In this document: piece by piece, positions 8,060-16,798 of the stretch
Layout of the letters: every line of letters begins with the position of its first letter
Numbering within the stretch: the first letter of the stretch is position 1
Origin: an uncultured Acetatifactor sp.
GTDB taxonomy: Bacteria; Bacillota; Clostridia; Lachnospirales; Lachnospiraceae
Length of the DNA: 64,000 nucleotides
Assembly: GCA_947625255.1 (NCBI GenBank)
Contig: CANQNT010000009.1
Coordinates: 57,453-121,452 of the forward strand
Direction: 5' to 3'
Position numbers and translations under genes: made by a program
Notes under the pieces: model-generated
What the model saw: only the letters and a program-made list of their open reading frames with translations
Database searches by the model: none
Told to the model about the DNA's origin: nothing

Positions 8060-9142
8060 CTATTTTTGTAAGAAAAGAGCGGCTTCCTGGGGCTCCGTCA
8101 CATAACCGATGATGGCGGCGGCAGGAAGCCCGTCAGCTGCAGCAACGGGTAGTCCGCAAGTCAAGGTACTTTGCGCGTTTAATTCCGCAAGGCAAGCATC
8201 CGCTTCTTCCTTGGGCAGGGCAATCAGGAGTCCGCCGCTGGTCTGGGGATCATAGCAGATATCCAGCATGGCGCGGGAAACATCTCCCAGGACTTTGACT
8301 CCGGAAGCGGCATATTCCCGGTTGCGGTAGGCACCTGCGGGAATGAATCCCATTTCCGCCAATTCATAGCATTCCGGATGAAAGGGAATCCGGTCGGCCT
8401 GCAGATGAATGCTGCAGCCGCTTCCCTGGGCCATTTCGAAGCTATGTCCCAATAATCCAAAGCCGGTAATGTCCGTACAGCTATGTACGGAAAAGCGCAC
8501 CATGATGTCTCTGGCAGCCTTGTTTAAGGTCGTCATTTGTCGATAAATGCGTTCCAGTACCGAGGTTTCCACCAGCTCTGCCTTGGCAGCGGTGGTGAGA
8601 ATCCCGATTCCCAGAGGTTTGGTGAGAATCAATACGTCTCCTGGCCGGGCATTGCTGTTGGTCAATACCCTGTCGGGAGGGACAAAACCGGAAACCGCCA
8701 GCCCGTAGATGGGTTCTGCCCCGTGGATGGTGTGCCCTCCGGTGATGATGGCCCCTGTCTCATAAACTTTTGAGTAGCCGCCGCGCAGAATTTCCTGCAC
8801 GGCGGTTTGTTCCATATCCTCGGGAATACATAAGATGTTCAGCGCCAGTTTGGGTTCCCCGCCCATGGAATAAATATCGCTCAGGGCGTTGGCGGCGGCA
8901 ATTTGTCCATATAAAAAGGGATCGTCCACAATCGGGGGAAAGAAATCCGTGGTCTGCACCAGGGCGGTATCTTTGTCCAGGACATAGACGCTGGCGTCGT
9001 CGCTTTTGTCATAGCCCACGATCAGGCGAGGATCGTAATGGGTCTGAAATCCCTCCAGCATCTTAACCAGGGTCCCGGCACCTACCTTTGCGCCGCAGCC
9101 CGCGCACTTTGCTAATTTAGTCAGTTTCACCGCTGTTTCCAT
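8060..9142 (-). CDS. selD: Selenophosphate synthetase (selenide, water dikinase)
   Basis: Makes selenophosphate from selenide and ATP, the donor for Sec-tRNA, 2-selenouridine and the labile selenium cofactor. The 360-aa protein has the N-terminal catalytic loop CAGCGAKVGAG with Cys16 and Lys19 at the positions of E. coli Cys17 and Lys20, so it is the Cys form rather than a selenoprotein. Other family blocks: DDASVYVLDKDTALVQTTDFFPPIVDDPF, NALSDIYSMGG, GGHTI and TGFGLLGH. No selA, selB or selC is visible here, and the neighbours (DUF3343, TusA-like, YedE) point to the SDMH pathway. Confidence 0.96.
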   Translation of the reverse strand: METAVKLTKLAKCAGCGAKVGAGTLVKMLEGFQTHYDPRLIVGYDKSDDASVYVLDKDTALVQTTDFFPPIVDDPFLYGQIAAANALSDIYSMGGEPKLALNILCIPEDMEQTAVQEILRGGYSKVYETGAIITGGHTIHGAEPIYGLAVSGFVPPDRVLTNSNARPGDVLILTKPLGIGILTTAAKAELVETSVLERIYRQMTTLNKAARDIMVRFSVHSCTDITGFGLLGHSFEMAQGSGCSIHLQADRIPFHPECYELAEMGFIPAGAYRNREYAASGVKVLGDVSRAMLDICYDPQTSGGLLIALPKEEADACLAELNAQSTLTCGLPVAAADGLPAAAIIGYVTEPQEAALFLQK

Positions 9143-9153
9143 GAATCGCCTTT

Positions 9154-9390
9154 CTAGCTGTTGTCAGCCCGGTATAATGTCTGATAGCCCTCGGCGGTAA
9201 TTTTCACGATTTGCTCCATTTCATCCGAGGGTGTGTTCAGAGGGGGGACGGAGCAGCGAACACAAGTGCCGCAGCTGCTGCTTAAATTGCGGGGAACCGG
9301 CATCAGAATCGCGGGATGACCGGCTTTTTCCCACTCTTTTTTGAAACGGATCGCCCCGAAATGGGAGAAAAAAGTAACGATGTAATTCAT
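9154..9390 (-). CDS. DUF3343 protein, putative Se/S carrier
   Basis: A 78-aa protein of the DUF3343 family. It contains SHFGAIRFKKEW, PVPRNLSSSCGTCVRCS with three Cys in a CxxCxxC arrangement, and a short acidic C-terminal part. In selenium-using clostridia it is commonly encoded next to selD, yedF and yedE and is thought to handle sulfur or selenium, but no activity is proven. Its start overlaps the stop of the TusA-like gene by four bases, so they form one minus-strand unit with selD. Confidence 0.82.
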   Translation of the reverse strand: MNYIVTFFSHFGAIRFKKEWEKAGHPAILMPVPRNLSSSCGTCVRCSVPPLNTPSDEMEQIVKITAEGYQTLYRADNS

Positions 9391-9614
9391 AAGGCGCTCT
9401 TTGTCATGGTCAGGACATATTCTCCCTCCTGCTCTTTCACGGTGACCAGATAGCCCTGGTGTTGGGCGTAGCGTGTTACATTTTCCCTGGAAACGGGGTT
9501 GTCTACCACCATTTCATATGTTTTTTCCTGACTCATCATCGCCTTGCGGATCATGATCACAGGTTCCGGGCAGGAAAGCCCTCTTGCATCCAATTGTTTG
9601 ATTGTATTTTTCAT
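9387..9614 (-). CDS. yedF: TusA/YedF-like sulfurtransferase
   Basis: A 75-aa TusA-fold protein starting at the ATG in MKNTIKQLDARGLSCPEPV. The CPxP motif (CPEP, Cys15) is the persulfide/perselenide-carrying site. Many clostridial YedF proteins have an extra C-terminal DsrE-like domain of about 100 residues; this one consists only of the TusA domain. A longer open frame upstream (to 10163) is antisense to yedE and was not used. Probably passes selenium between YedE-mediated uptake and SelD; this is inferred from the operon. Confidence 0.87.
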   Translation of the reverse strand: MKNTIKQLDARGLSCPEPVIMIRKAMMSQEKTYEMVVDNPVSRENVTRYAQHQGYLVTVKEQEGEYVLTMTKSAL

Positions 9615-9772
9615 AGTATCCTCATTTCTGTGCCTGTCCGGCGCATTGCATCGAGAGAGGGCCGACACGGCACGTCTTGTTTCCGCTGCCCGGGGCATTG
9701 TATCAAAAGAACCGGTATCGGCATTGTTCCGTCGTTTTTGCATAGATCGTACGTTTTTTGCATCAGAGAACG

Positions 9773-10849
9773 TCAGCCTTGCTTCTTTGGAACAAAGGTA
9801 TTGACACAGGCGATGAGACACACTACCGCAAGGCCGATTACCACGGCGGCCTTGCCGGCAGTGGTGGGGCCGCCGGCGCTGGAGGCCAGACCAAAATTGT
9901 GGGCGAAAGCGCCTCCCGCCAACAATCCCAATACGGTCACGGCGCTGTCCGTATTGCCCTCGCCGGATAGAATCAACTGCCGCAGGGGACAACCGCCCAG
10001 CAGAACGCAGCCAAAGCCCGCCAACAGCATTCCCAAAGCGTTCCATAAGCCATCCGTATGGGATAGGGGTTGCCCGGTAAAACCGGGATTCCAGAAGGAA
10101 GCCAGGAGATTGCAGACGAAAGCGCTGACCAGAATGGCCGCAAACCCAAGCAGCATCGTCCATTCCCGGAACAGTACAAAATCACGGATACCCGCCACCA
10201 TGCAAAGGCGTGTGCGCTGTGCCAGCGCGCCCAGAATGAGGCCGGCGCACAGACTGATCAGCAAGGGGGCATGGTTTCCGCCAGGGCCGGCGCCGGCTTC
10301 CGTGAAATGAAGAAGGGCCGGCGCCGTCACCAACAGAACCAGAAGAAGCACTTCTATTATGGGAAGCACGGTTCCTTCCGGAAAAGACTGTTTATATGTG
10401 CGCTTTAGCGAATAACCGTGATTGAGGAAAAAGATGCCGCAGAGAATTCCCATTACGAAGCCTGCCAGTCCCCAAAGGGCATTGCCGTCCCCGCCCGCCA
10501 GGCGCAGAACCATTCGCAGGGGACAGCCCAAAAACATCAGACAGCCGATCGCTACAAAAAAACCCAGTACAAATCGGGTCATCGGACTGCTGCCGCCCCG
10601 GGCCGCGAATTCCTTTCGCCCCAGAGCCATGAAAAAGCTTCCCAGAATCAATCCGATGATTTCCGGCCGGAGATACTGAACCGCGGCTGTCTGATGCAGA
10701 CCAAGCGCGCCCGCGGTATCCCGCAGAAAGCAGGCAATGCAGAAGCCCATATTGGCAGGATTGCCAAAGAAAACCAAAAGTACCGATACGATGCCGACCA
10801 ATGCACCCACTCCGGCGATGAGAAAACGTTCTTTTTTAGATGAAGTCAT
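9773..10849 (-). CDS. yedE: YedE family putative selenium transporter
   Basis: About 358 aa, a polytopic membrane protein made of two YeeE/YedE-type halves. Each half has a conserved Cys-containing glycine motif: FGNPANMGFCIACFLRD near the N-terminus with FLGCPLRMVLRLAGGDGNA, then RTRLCMVAGIRDFVLF and LLGGCPLRQLILSGEGNTDS in the second half. The doubled GCPLR motif is typical of the selenium-associated YedE group. Start at ATG 10849 (MTSSKKERF); 36 more codons are open upstream without family support, and the ribosome binding site is weak. About 160 nt separate it from the TusA-like gene. Confidence 0.88.
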   Translation of the reverse strand: MTSSKKERFLIAGVGALVGIVSVLLVFFGNPANMGFCIACFLRDTAGALGLHQTAAVQYLRPEIIGLILGSFFMALGRKEFAARGGSSPMTRFVLGFFVAIGCLMFLGCPLRMVLRLAGGDGNALWGLAGFVMGILCGIFFLNHGYSLKRTYKQSFPEGTVLPIIEVLLLVLLVTAPALLHFTEAGAGPGGNHAPLLISLCAGLILGALAQRTRLCMVAGIRDFVLFREWTMLLGFAAILVSAFVCNLLASFWNPGFTGQPLSHTDGLWNALGMLLAGFGCVLLGGCPLRQLILSGEGNTDSAVTVLGLLAGGAFAHNFGLASSAGGPTTAGKAAVVIGLAVVCLIACVNTFVPKKQG

Positions 10850-10966
10850 AAGCGTACCCCGCAATTCGTCAGATTCTGTCACTTGCAAACGATTTTTGAC
10901 ATAAGGCCAGTATAACACCTTAAAGAAAACTTCACAAGTCCGGATTTTTAAATCCATACTTGCCTT

Positions 10967-10994
10967 TTGACCGGAAAGGATCGTATACTATAAT
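10967..10994 (+). promoter_or_regulatory. Promoter for the class V aminotransferase gene
   Basis: TTGACC, 16-bp spacer, TATAAT, about 34 nt upstream of the chosen start codon. Diverges from yedE. Confidence 0.7.
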
Positions 10995-11027
10995 TAGTTT
11001 TGGACTTTTGGAAAGGAAGTGATTGTT

Positions 11028-12221
11028 TTGGCAGGCGTAACGACAGAATCCGACTGTCCTCTGCATAAGATTTACTTTGATAATGCCGCAACCACTTTTC
11101 CCAAACCGGAATGTGTGCCGGAGGCGGTTCTGCATTATATGCTTCATCAGGGCAGCAATATCAACCGGGGCTGTTATTCCAGCGCCTATGCCGCGGAGGA
11201 AATGGTTTATGAGACCAGGGAGCTTCTTCGCGGTTTTTTTCAAGGACCTGACAGCCGCAATGTGATTTTTGCCAAAAATGTGACGGAGAGTCTGAATGTG
11301 CTGCTGAAAGGGTTTTTACGCCCCGGGGATCATGTTCTGGTTTCGTCTCTGGAGCATAACGCGGTCATGAGACCCTTGCGGCAGTTGGAAGAGTGGGGAT
11401 GCGGTTTTACCCGGGTGCCTTGTGACCGGGAGGGAGGGCTTTTGTTGGAGGCGCTGGAAAGCTGCCTGACTCCCAAGACCAGATTGGTGGTGATGACTCA
11501 TGCCAGCAATGTCAGCGGGGAAGTGCTGCCTCTGGCAGAGGTGGGGGCCTTTTGCCAGGCCCATGGACTTCGGTTTTTTGTGGATTGTGCCCAGACGGCG
11601 GGGGTTCTTCCGGTTTCCATGACGCAATTGCAGGCAGATGCCCTGGCCTTCACGGGTCATAAGGGTCTGATGGGGCCTCAGGGAATCGGGGGATTTCTAT
11701 TGACGGAGGAATTGTCCAGGCAGCTTACGCCCCTTTTGTCCGGAGGTACCGGAAGCCTGAGTCATGAGGAGCGGATGCCGGATTTCCTGCCGGACCGTTT
11801 GGAAGCGGGAACGCTGAATCTGCCAGGAATTGCGGGGCTGCGGGCAGGATTGTTGTGGCTGGAACAAAAGGGCTTGTCTTCCATTCAGGAATGGGAGCTG
11901 GAGCTGACGAGGCAATTGCTTGAGGGGCTGAAGCCATTGGAGCAAAAGGGATTGGTCCGCGTTTTGGGCAGAAAAACCCTTACGGAGAATCGAGTGGGAA
12001 TCGTGTCGTTTCAGACTCTTTCCCGGGATATGGCGGAGGTGGCTTACCGTTTGGATACGGAATATGGGGTTCAGACACGGGTGGGACTGCACTGTGCGCC
12101 GGCGGCCCATAGGGCTCTGGGAAGTTATCCGGAGGGTGCCATCCGTTTTTCCTTTGGATGGGAGAATACGCCGGAGCAGGTGGAATTTTCCTTGGAGGCC
12201 CTGCGCAATATTCTTTTGTAA
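11028..12221 (+). CDS. Class V aminotransferase / cysteine desulfurase-like protein of selenium clusters (EF2568 type)
   Basis: About 397 aa, PLP-dependent fold type I. IYFDNAATTFPKP at the N-terminus, NVTESLNVLLKG, then EHNAVMRPL; the PLP lysine is in ALAFTGHKGLMGPQG, and a conserved Cys lies in RVGLHCAPAAHRALG near the C-terminus, as in desulfurases. Members of this subfamily are encoded with yqeB, yqeC and xdhC and probably mobilise Se or S for the molybdenum hydroxylase cofactor. The frame opens with GTG 11019, but AAAGGA (11012-11017) then sits too close, so TTG 11028 is preferred; the start remains uncertain. Confidence 0.87.
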   Translation: MAGVTTESDCPLHKIYFDNAATTFPKPECVPEAVLHYMLHQGSNINRGCYSSAYAAEEMVYETRELLRGFFQGPDSRNVIFAKNVTESLNVLLKGFLRPGDHVLVSSLEHNAVMRPLRQLEEWGCGFTRVPCDREGGLLLEALESCLTPKTRLVVMTHASNVSGEVLPLAEVGAFCQAHGLRFFVDCAQTAGVLPVSMTQLQADALAFTGHKGLMGPQGIGGFLLTEELSRQLTPLLSGGTGSLSHEERMPDFLPDRLEAGTLNLPGIAGLRAGLLWLEQKGLSSIQEWELELTRQLLEGLKPLEQKGLVRVLGRKTLTENRVGIVSFQTLSRDMAEVAYRLDTEYGVQTRVGLHCAPAAHRALGSYPEGAIRFSFGWENTPEQVEFSLEALRNILL

Positions 12222-12396
12222 CCAATGAACTTTTTGCGATTCTGATCTGCAAGAACATGACGAGGAACGGAGAAACCGGAGTGGAATGGCGCTGAAAGGC
12301 GTTGAAAGGCGCAAGCTTATGGAAATGCTTGCAAATTATATTTAGATGAAATATACTAGAGATGATTTATAATAACTTGCTTTGGGAGGAATGAAT

Positions 12397-13776
12397 ATGA
12401 GATACCATGATAATCGAGTAGATGGGATTCAGATCGCGTATATTGGCGGAGGGTCCAGAGGCTGGGCCTGGTCCTTTATGACGGATCTGGCCATGGAGGA
12501 ACAGTTGTCTGGCACGGTTCGCTTGTATGATATCGATGTAGAGGCGGCCAGAGCCAATGAGATCATTGGCAATGCACTGAGTAGGCGGGCTGATGTGGCA
12601 GGCAAGTGGGACTACCGCACGGTGGAAACTCTGGAGGAGGCCTTGACGGGAGTGGATTTTGTGGTGATTTCCATTTTGCCCAAGACCTTTGACGAAATGG
12701 AAGTGGATGTGCATATGCCGGAGCGGCTGGGCATTTATCAGTCGGTAGGCGATACCGCCGGACCTGGGGGCATGATGCGGGCGCTGCGCACGATTCCCAT
12801 GTTCGTGGAATTTGCGGAGGGGATTCAAAAATATTGTCCGAAGGCCTGGATCATTAATTATACCAATCCCATGTCCCTGTGCGTGAAGACCTTGTACCAT
12901 GTATTTCCTGAGATCAAGGCTTTTGGATGCTGTCATGAGGTGTTTGGCACGCAAAAGGTCCTGGCGGGAATTTTGGAAAAGGAAATGGGCTGGGAGGAGG
13001 ATTCCGTTGCCAGGCAGGATATCCAGGTCAACGTGCTGGGGATTAATCATTTTACCTGGTTTGATTACGCCAGCTATAAGGGAATCGATCTTTTCCCGGT
13101 ATATCGGAAGTTTATTGAGGCCAATTTTGAAAAGGGCTATGAAAAGGTGGACAATAGCTGGGCCAATTCCAGCTTTGCCTGCGCCCATCGGGTAAAGATG
13201 GATCTGTTCCTGCGTTATGGCCTGATTGCTGCCGCCGGAGACCGTCATCTGGCGGAGTTCATGCCTGGGGAGGTGTATTTAAAGGATCCTGAGACGGTGA
13301 AAAGCTGGAAGTTTGGTTTGACTCCCGTCTCCTGGAGGAAGAATCAGCTTAAGGAACGGTTGGAGCGTTCCCGCAGACTTTTGTCCGGGGAAGAGCAGAT
13401 TGAACTGAAAGCCACGGGAGAAGAGGGAATTCAGCTGATGAAGGCGCTCTGTGGACTGCGGAGATTGGTCAGCAATGTGAATATCCCCAATACCGGGAGA
13501 CAGATCGGGAATTTGCCGGAAAGCGCCGTGGTGGAGACCAATGCGGTGTTTGAAAGGGATGCCATTCGTCCGGTGCTGGCGGGGAAGATTCCAGAAAACG
13601 TGTTGGAATTGATGATGCCTCATGTGAGGAACCATGAGAGGATTCTGGAAGCGGCTCTGAGTGGGAATCGGGAACTGGTTGTAGAGGCGTTTTTGGAGGA
13701 TCCGCTGGTCAAGGGGAGAGCCTCAGAGGAGGAAGTTCGAAAGCTGGTCCAGGATATGATGGAAGCAACATTGTAA
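12397..13776 (+). CDS. Glycoside hydrolase family 4 (alpha-glycosidase/alpha-galacturonidase type)
   Basis: A 459-aa NAD- and metal-dependent GH4 enzyme. Rossmann motif QIAYIGGGSRGW at residues 12-23; DTAGPGGMMRALRTIP; NYTNPMSLCVK; the metal-binding Cys/His in FGCCHEVFGTQ; VLGINHFTW; and a late AAGDRHLAEF. GH4 enzymes oxidise C3 of the sugar and eliminate the aglycone. The sequence is closer in feel to LplD/AglA types than to 6-phospho-beta-glucosidases, and no PTS gene is near, so an unphosphorylated substrate is likely. Start at 12397, 6 nt after GGGAGGA; earlier in-frame starts overlap that site. Monocistronic. Confidence 0.88.
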   Translation: MRYHDNRVDGIQIAYIGGGSRGWAWSFMTDLAMEEQLSGTVRLYDIDVEAARANEIIGNALSRRADVAGKWDYRTVETLEEALTGVDFVVISILPKTFDEMEVDVHMPERLGIYQSVGDTAGPGGMMRALRTIPMFVEFAEGIQKYCPKAWIINYTNPMSLCVKTLYHVFPEIKAFGCCHEVFGTQKVLAGILEKEMGWEEDSVARQDIQVNVLGINHFTWFDYASYKGIDLFPVYRKFIEANFEKGYEKVDNSWANSSFACAHRVKMDLFLRYGLIAAAGDRHLAEFMPGEVYLKDPETVKSWKFGLTPVSWRKNQLKERLERSRRLLSGEEQIELKATGEEGIQLMKALCGLRRLVSNVNIPNTGRQIGNLPESAVVETNAVFERDAIRPVLAGKIPENVLELMMPHVRNHERILEAALSGNRELVVEAFLEDPLVKGRASEEEVRKLVQDMMEATL

Positions 13777-13788
13777 TGATTCTTTGGC

Positions 13789-13832
13789 GCAAAGGGGCTG
13801 CCGGTTCGTCTATTTCCGGGCAGCCCCTTTTC
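13789..13832. terminator. Bidirectional terminator between GH4 and pepF
   Basis: Stem AAAGGGGCTGCCGG (13791-13804) with CCGGGCAGCCCCTTT, one bulged base and an 11-nt loop, then TTTT; the opposite strand has a weaker AAAGAATCA end. It serves the convergent GH4 and pepF genes. Confidence 0.82.
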
Positions 13833-13847
13833 TATTTGGTATTTGGA

Positions 13848-15656
13848 TTATGCAGGAAGCTGTAGTTCTTCAGTGAGAGTGCATATTTCATCGATCATGG
13901 CACCGATTTTGGAGATCGTGTCCAAAAGAGGGGCGTCAGTGGTAATGTCCACACCCGCCGTTTTGGCCAGCTGGACGGGAGTTTGGGTGCCGCCTGCGGC
14001 GAGAACGCGTTTCCAGTCATCTACGGCGGTCTGGCCCTCTTTTTCAATGCGGTCACAGACTTGGGTGGCTATGGTGAGGCCGGCACTGTAGGTGTAGGAG
14101 TAAAGGCCCATGTAATAATGGGGCTGGCGCATCCAGGTCAGTTCGGCGCCGTCGGTCAGTTCCACGGCATCTCCCCAGAACTTGGTGAGGGTCTCTTTCA
14201 TAATGCGGTTCAGGGTGTCTGTCTGTACGCTGCCGCCGGCATCGATGATCCGGTAAACTTCCCGTTGATAAGCGGCTTCCAGAAGATGGGTTACGAAATT
14301 ATGGTAATAGGTATGTCCGATCATGGAGCTGAGGACCCAGCGGCGAAAGCGCTTGTCGGGATTGGTTTTCAGCAGATAGTGCGCCATGATCAGTTCGTTC
14401 ATGGTGGAAGGGGCTTCCACGAAGTAGGTGGAAACATCGGTATCAAAAATGGACTGGGCCGCGTTGCAGATTCTAAAATGGCCGGCGTGGCCCAGTTCGT
14501 GGGCCAGGGTGAAAACATCGGACATCCGCTCGTTCCAATTCAAAAGAATGAAAGAATGGCTGCCGTAAGGGCTGGCGCAGAAGCCGCCCGTGGATTTTCC
14601 CTGGTTTTTGGCAAAGTCCACCCAGCGATCCCGATATGCTTCCCGAATCATTTCCTGATATTCCGGGCCCAGAATGGATAATCCCTCTTCGATGTATTTT
14701 TTGGATTCTTCGATGGTCACTTTGGGATCATAACCTGGATCCACCGGGAGCTTCAAGTCCGCAAACGTCATTTTCTCCAGACCGTGGATCTTTTGGAGAA
14801 GACGGGCATATTTGCGCATATGAGGGGCCAGTTTTTCCATGATCAGGTCGATCTGACGATGATAGAGGGAGATGTCCGCCTTTTGGGAATAGAGCAGACT
14901 CTCAAAGACGGAGGAAAAGCCCCGCAGGGTTGCCATGGTCTTTTCCGTCTGAACCTGTGCCTGATATGCCGCGGCGGTCACATTGGCGTATTCCCGGATT
15001 TTGTCGGAAAAAGCGCGAAAGGCCGTACGGCGTACTTCGGTACGGGAGTCATATTCATAATCATCTTCAAACAGAGAATAGCCCAGGGGATATTCCTGCC
15101 CGTTCACGGTAAAAGACGGGAAACGCATATCCGCCAGTTTTGCCATGTTGTAGACTTGATATGGGGTATTGAACGTATTGTTTAAAGAAGCCAGGATACG
15201 TTCCGTCTCCGAAGATAAGCGGTGGGGCTTCCAACGCAAGAGGTCCGCCAGATAGAGATGATTTTCCGCGGACTGCTCCATGGCGGCTTCCAGAACGGCA
15301 GGATCCTGTTCCATCAGCTCGCTGACGATAAGGCTGTTGCGGCTGGATATTTCCGACAGCTTCAGGTTGATACGGTCATTGCGCTCCTGGTTGTGGGAAT
15401 TATAATAATCCACGGACACTGCCAGATCAGTGTAATGGGAAACCAGTGTAGTCAGGCCGAAGAGCCTGCGCATCTCGTCGAGACAGGCATTGATGGTTTC
15501 CGGCGTGTGCAGTCGTCCGTGATAACGCGTGACAAGTTCCTTGCTTAAGGTTTCCATTTCATCGGCAGCCTTATACATTTCCTCTTCCGAGGCATAAATG
15601 GCGGATAAGTCCCAAGTCAATTCTTCCGGAACTTCATTTCGCATGGAAAGTTTCAT
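13848..15656 (-). CDS. pepF: Oligoendopeptidase F (M3B metallopeptidase)
   Basis: A 602-aa cytoplasmic zinc peptidase cleaving short peptides. The zinc site HELGHAGHF (HEXXH) is followed about 27 residues on by EAPSTMNELIMAHYLL, which supplies the Glu ligand. The N-terminal half is helical and carries the PepF-type blocks LSAIYASEEEMYKA and NDRINLKLSEISSRNSLI. No signal peptide. Strong AGGAGG upstream of ATG 15656; transcribed from the promoter at 15790-15818 with a leader of about 130 nt. Full length for the family. Confidence 0.95.
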   Translation of the reverse strand: MKLSMRNEVPEELTWDLSAIYASEEEMYKAADEMETLSKELVTRYHGRLHTPETINACLDEMRRLFGLTTLVSHYTDLAVSVDYYNSHNQERNDRINLKLSEISSRNSLIVSELMEQDPAVLEAAMEQSAENHLYLADLLRWKPHRLSSETERILASLNNTFNTPYQVYNMAKLADMRFPSFTVNGQEYPLGYSLFEDDYEYDSRTEVRRTAFRAFSDKIREYANVTAAAYQAQVQTEKTMATLRGFSSVFESLLYSQKADISLYHRQIDLIMEKLAPHMRKYARLLQKIHGLEKMTFADLKLPVDPGYDPKVTIEESKKYIEEGLSILGPEYQEMIREAYRDRWVDFAKNQGKSTGGFCASPYGSHSFILLNWNERMSDVFTLAHELGHAGHFRICNAAQSIFDTDVSTYFVEAPSTMNELIMAHYLLKTNPDKRFRRWVLSSMIGHTYYHNFVTHLLEAAYQREVYRIIDAGGSVQTDTLNRIMKETLTKFWGDAVELTDGAELTWMRQPHYYMGLYSYTYSAGLTIATQVCDRIEKEGQTAVDDWKRVLAAGGTQTPVQLAKTAGVDITTDAPLLDTISKIGAMIDEICTLTEELQLPA

Positions 15657-15713
15657 GGCAATCCTCCTTCGTGGTTAATTATGGGAACCATCGTTCGCCC
15701 GGCTTTGGAAACA

Positions 15714-15731
15714 GCGCGGAGAGAACTGTAA
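15714..15731. repeat. 18-bp intergenic repeat, copy 1
   Basis: GCGCGGAGAGAACTGTAA occurs here, in the leader of pepF (antisense), and identically at 30886-30903 after feoB. The flanks are not alike. Confidence 0.6.
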
Positions 15732-15789
15732 TTTCCAAGCTGCGCCGGTCCGTTTCCCCTGGCGGCATCCCTTTTCCTTGTATGCCTTT

Positions 15790-15818
15790 AGTATAATGGA
15801 TGGGAAGAAAAAAGGCAA
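15790..15818 (-). promoter_or_regulatory. Promoter of pepF
   Basis: Minus strand: TTGCCT, 17-bp spacer, TATACT. Confidence 0.65.
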
Positions 15819-15848
15819 GAGGCGGTTCCCATATCAGGCGTGAAATGC

Positions 15849-15877
15849 TTGACAGACTCTCCTATTCATGATAAAGT
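15849..15877 (+). promoter_or_regulatory. Promoter of the mntP riboswitch leader
   Basis: TTGACA, 17-bp spacer, TAAAGT, placed immediately before the riboswitch aptamer. Confidence 0.65.
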
Positions 15878-15884
15878 TTATCAA

Positions 15885-15976
15885 TAAGTCCCATGGGGGA
15901 GTAGCGAGCGTACATCGTAACAAGTCAACATACTGGCTTTCGGGCCTGGCTTGTTTTAAATTGCGAGACTCATGTA
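15885..15976 (+). ncRNA. yybP-ykoY manganese riboswitch aptamer
   Basis: Contains the hallmark GGGGGAGTAGCG (15895-15906), then AACAAG...CTTGTT closing a side stem around TCAACATACTGGC, and a 3' GCGAGACTCATG that pairs back to the 5' part. These are the conserved loops of the Mn2+-sensing yybP-ykoY class, which usually controls mntP/yebN-type exporters, and mntP is the next gene. A promoter lies just upstream and a terminator hairpin just downstream, so this is a transcriptional switch. Confidence 0.88.
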
Positions 15977-16059
15977 TAACTGTGAAGCTATACATGGAGT
16001 CTGTAAACTGGCGGATAGGCATCCAAGTATAGCGGCTTTGCCGTACTTGGATGTTTTTT
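15967..16059 (+). terminator. Expression platform: terminator with competing hairpins
   Basis: Terminator stem CATCCAAGTA (16020-16029) with TACTTGGATG (16044-16053) and six T. A second hairpin pairs AGACTCATGTATA (from 15967) with TATACATGGAGTCT and reuses the 3' strand of the aptamer P1. TATACATGG (15989-15997) can instead pair with CCAAGTATA (16023-16031), the terminator's own 5' arm, with one mismatch. When the metal-bound aptamer holds P1, the segment 15989-15997 would be free to act as antiterminator. The pairing is visible; the switching direction is inferred. Confidence 0.8.
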
Positions 16060-16192
16060 ATGTCAGGGCGGTATGGAAGTACGGAATTCATGGTCCGGAT
16101 CACCGGGATACAGGGAGCGCGGGATTTGCGGTCTGTGTGACAGCGGTATTTAACGTGCAGAATCCGTTTTTTTAAGGAGGACGAGAGAAAAG

Positions 16193-16777
16193 ATGAGCTG
16201 GTACGTGGTATTTTTCCTCAATAGTTTTATGTTGGGCGTGGGACTGGCCATGGACGCCTTTTCGGTATCACTGGCCAATGGTCTGCATGATCCGTGCATG
16301 AAGCGGTCTAAAATGTGGGTGATCGCGGGTTCGTTCGCTCTCTTTCAGGCGCTCATGCCGCTGATCGGCTGGATATGCGTACATACCATTCTGCAGCATC
16401 TGCGGGCTTTTGAGAAATGGATTCCCTGGATCGCGCTGGCGCTTCTGGTCTATATCGGGGGAAAGATGTTGCTGGAGGGAATCCGGAATAAGGAAGAAGA
16501 GGAAACCGCGTCAAAGCTGGGGCCTGGGGTGCTGCTGCTTCAAAGCGTCGCTACCTCCATCGATGCCTTATCCGTGGGATTCACCATCGCGGAATATGGT
16601 TTTGTCATGGCTTTTGTCTGTGCCATGATCGTTTCCGTGGTGACGTTTTTCATCTGTATGGCAGGTCTGATGATCGGAAAAAGGTTCGGAACGAAGCTTT
16701 CCAATAAGGCTACGATTCTGGGTGGGATCATCCTGATTTTGATTGGGCTGGAGATTTTTATTACGGGAATTGGCTGA
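16193..16777 (+). CDS. mntP: Manganese efflux pump MntP
   Basis: A 194-aa, six-helix membrane protein. Both repeated motifs with the metal-coordinating Asp are present: GLAMDAFSVSLANGL in helix 1 and SVATSIDALSVGFTI in helix 4. Exports Mn2+ when cytoplasmic levels are high. Ribosome binding site AAGGAGGACGAG. Expression is expected to be switched on by manganese through the leader riboswitch at 15885-16059. Confidence 0.95.
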   Translation: MSWYVVFFLNSFMLGVGLAMDAFSVSLANGLHDPCMKRSKMWVIAGSFALFQALMPLIGWICVHTILQHLRAFEKWIPWIALALLVYIGGKMLLEGIRNKEEEETASKLGPGVLLLQSVATSIDALSVGFTIAEYGFVMAFVCAMIVSVVTFFICMAGLMIGKRFGTKLSNKATILGGIILILIGLEIFITGIG

Positions 16778-16798
16778 GAGAAAAAAGTTCCCGCTGCC

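Noticed and set aside
9615..10163. Long minus-strand extension of the TusA-like frame
   Set aside because: It is antisense-like to, or overlaps, yedE and lacks family likeness; the TusA domain has its own ATG at 9614.
12300..12360. Possible catabolite-responsive element before the GH4 gene
   Set aside because: The palindrome AATGCTTGCAAATT does not match the cre consensus well enough.
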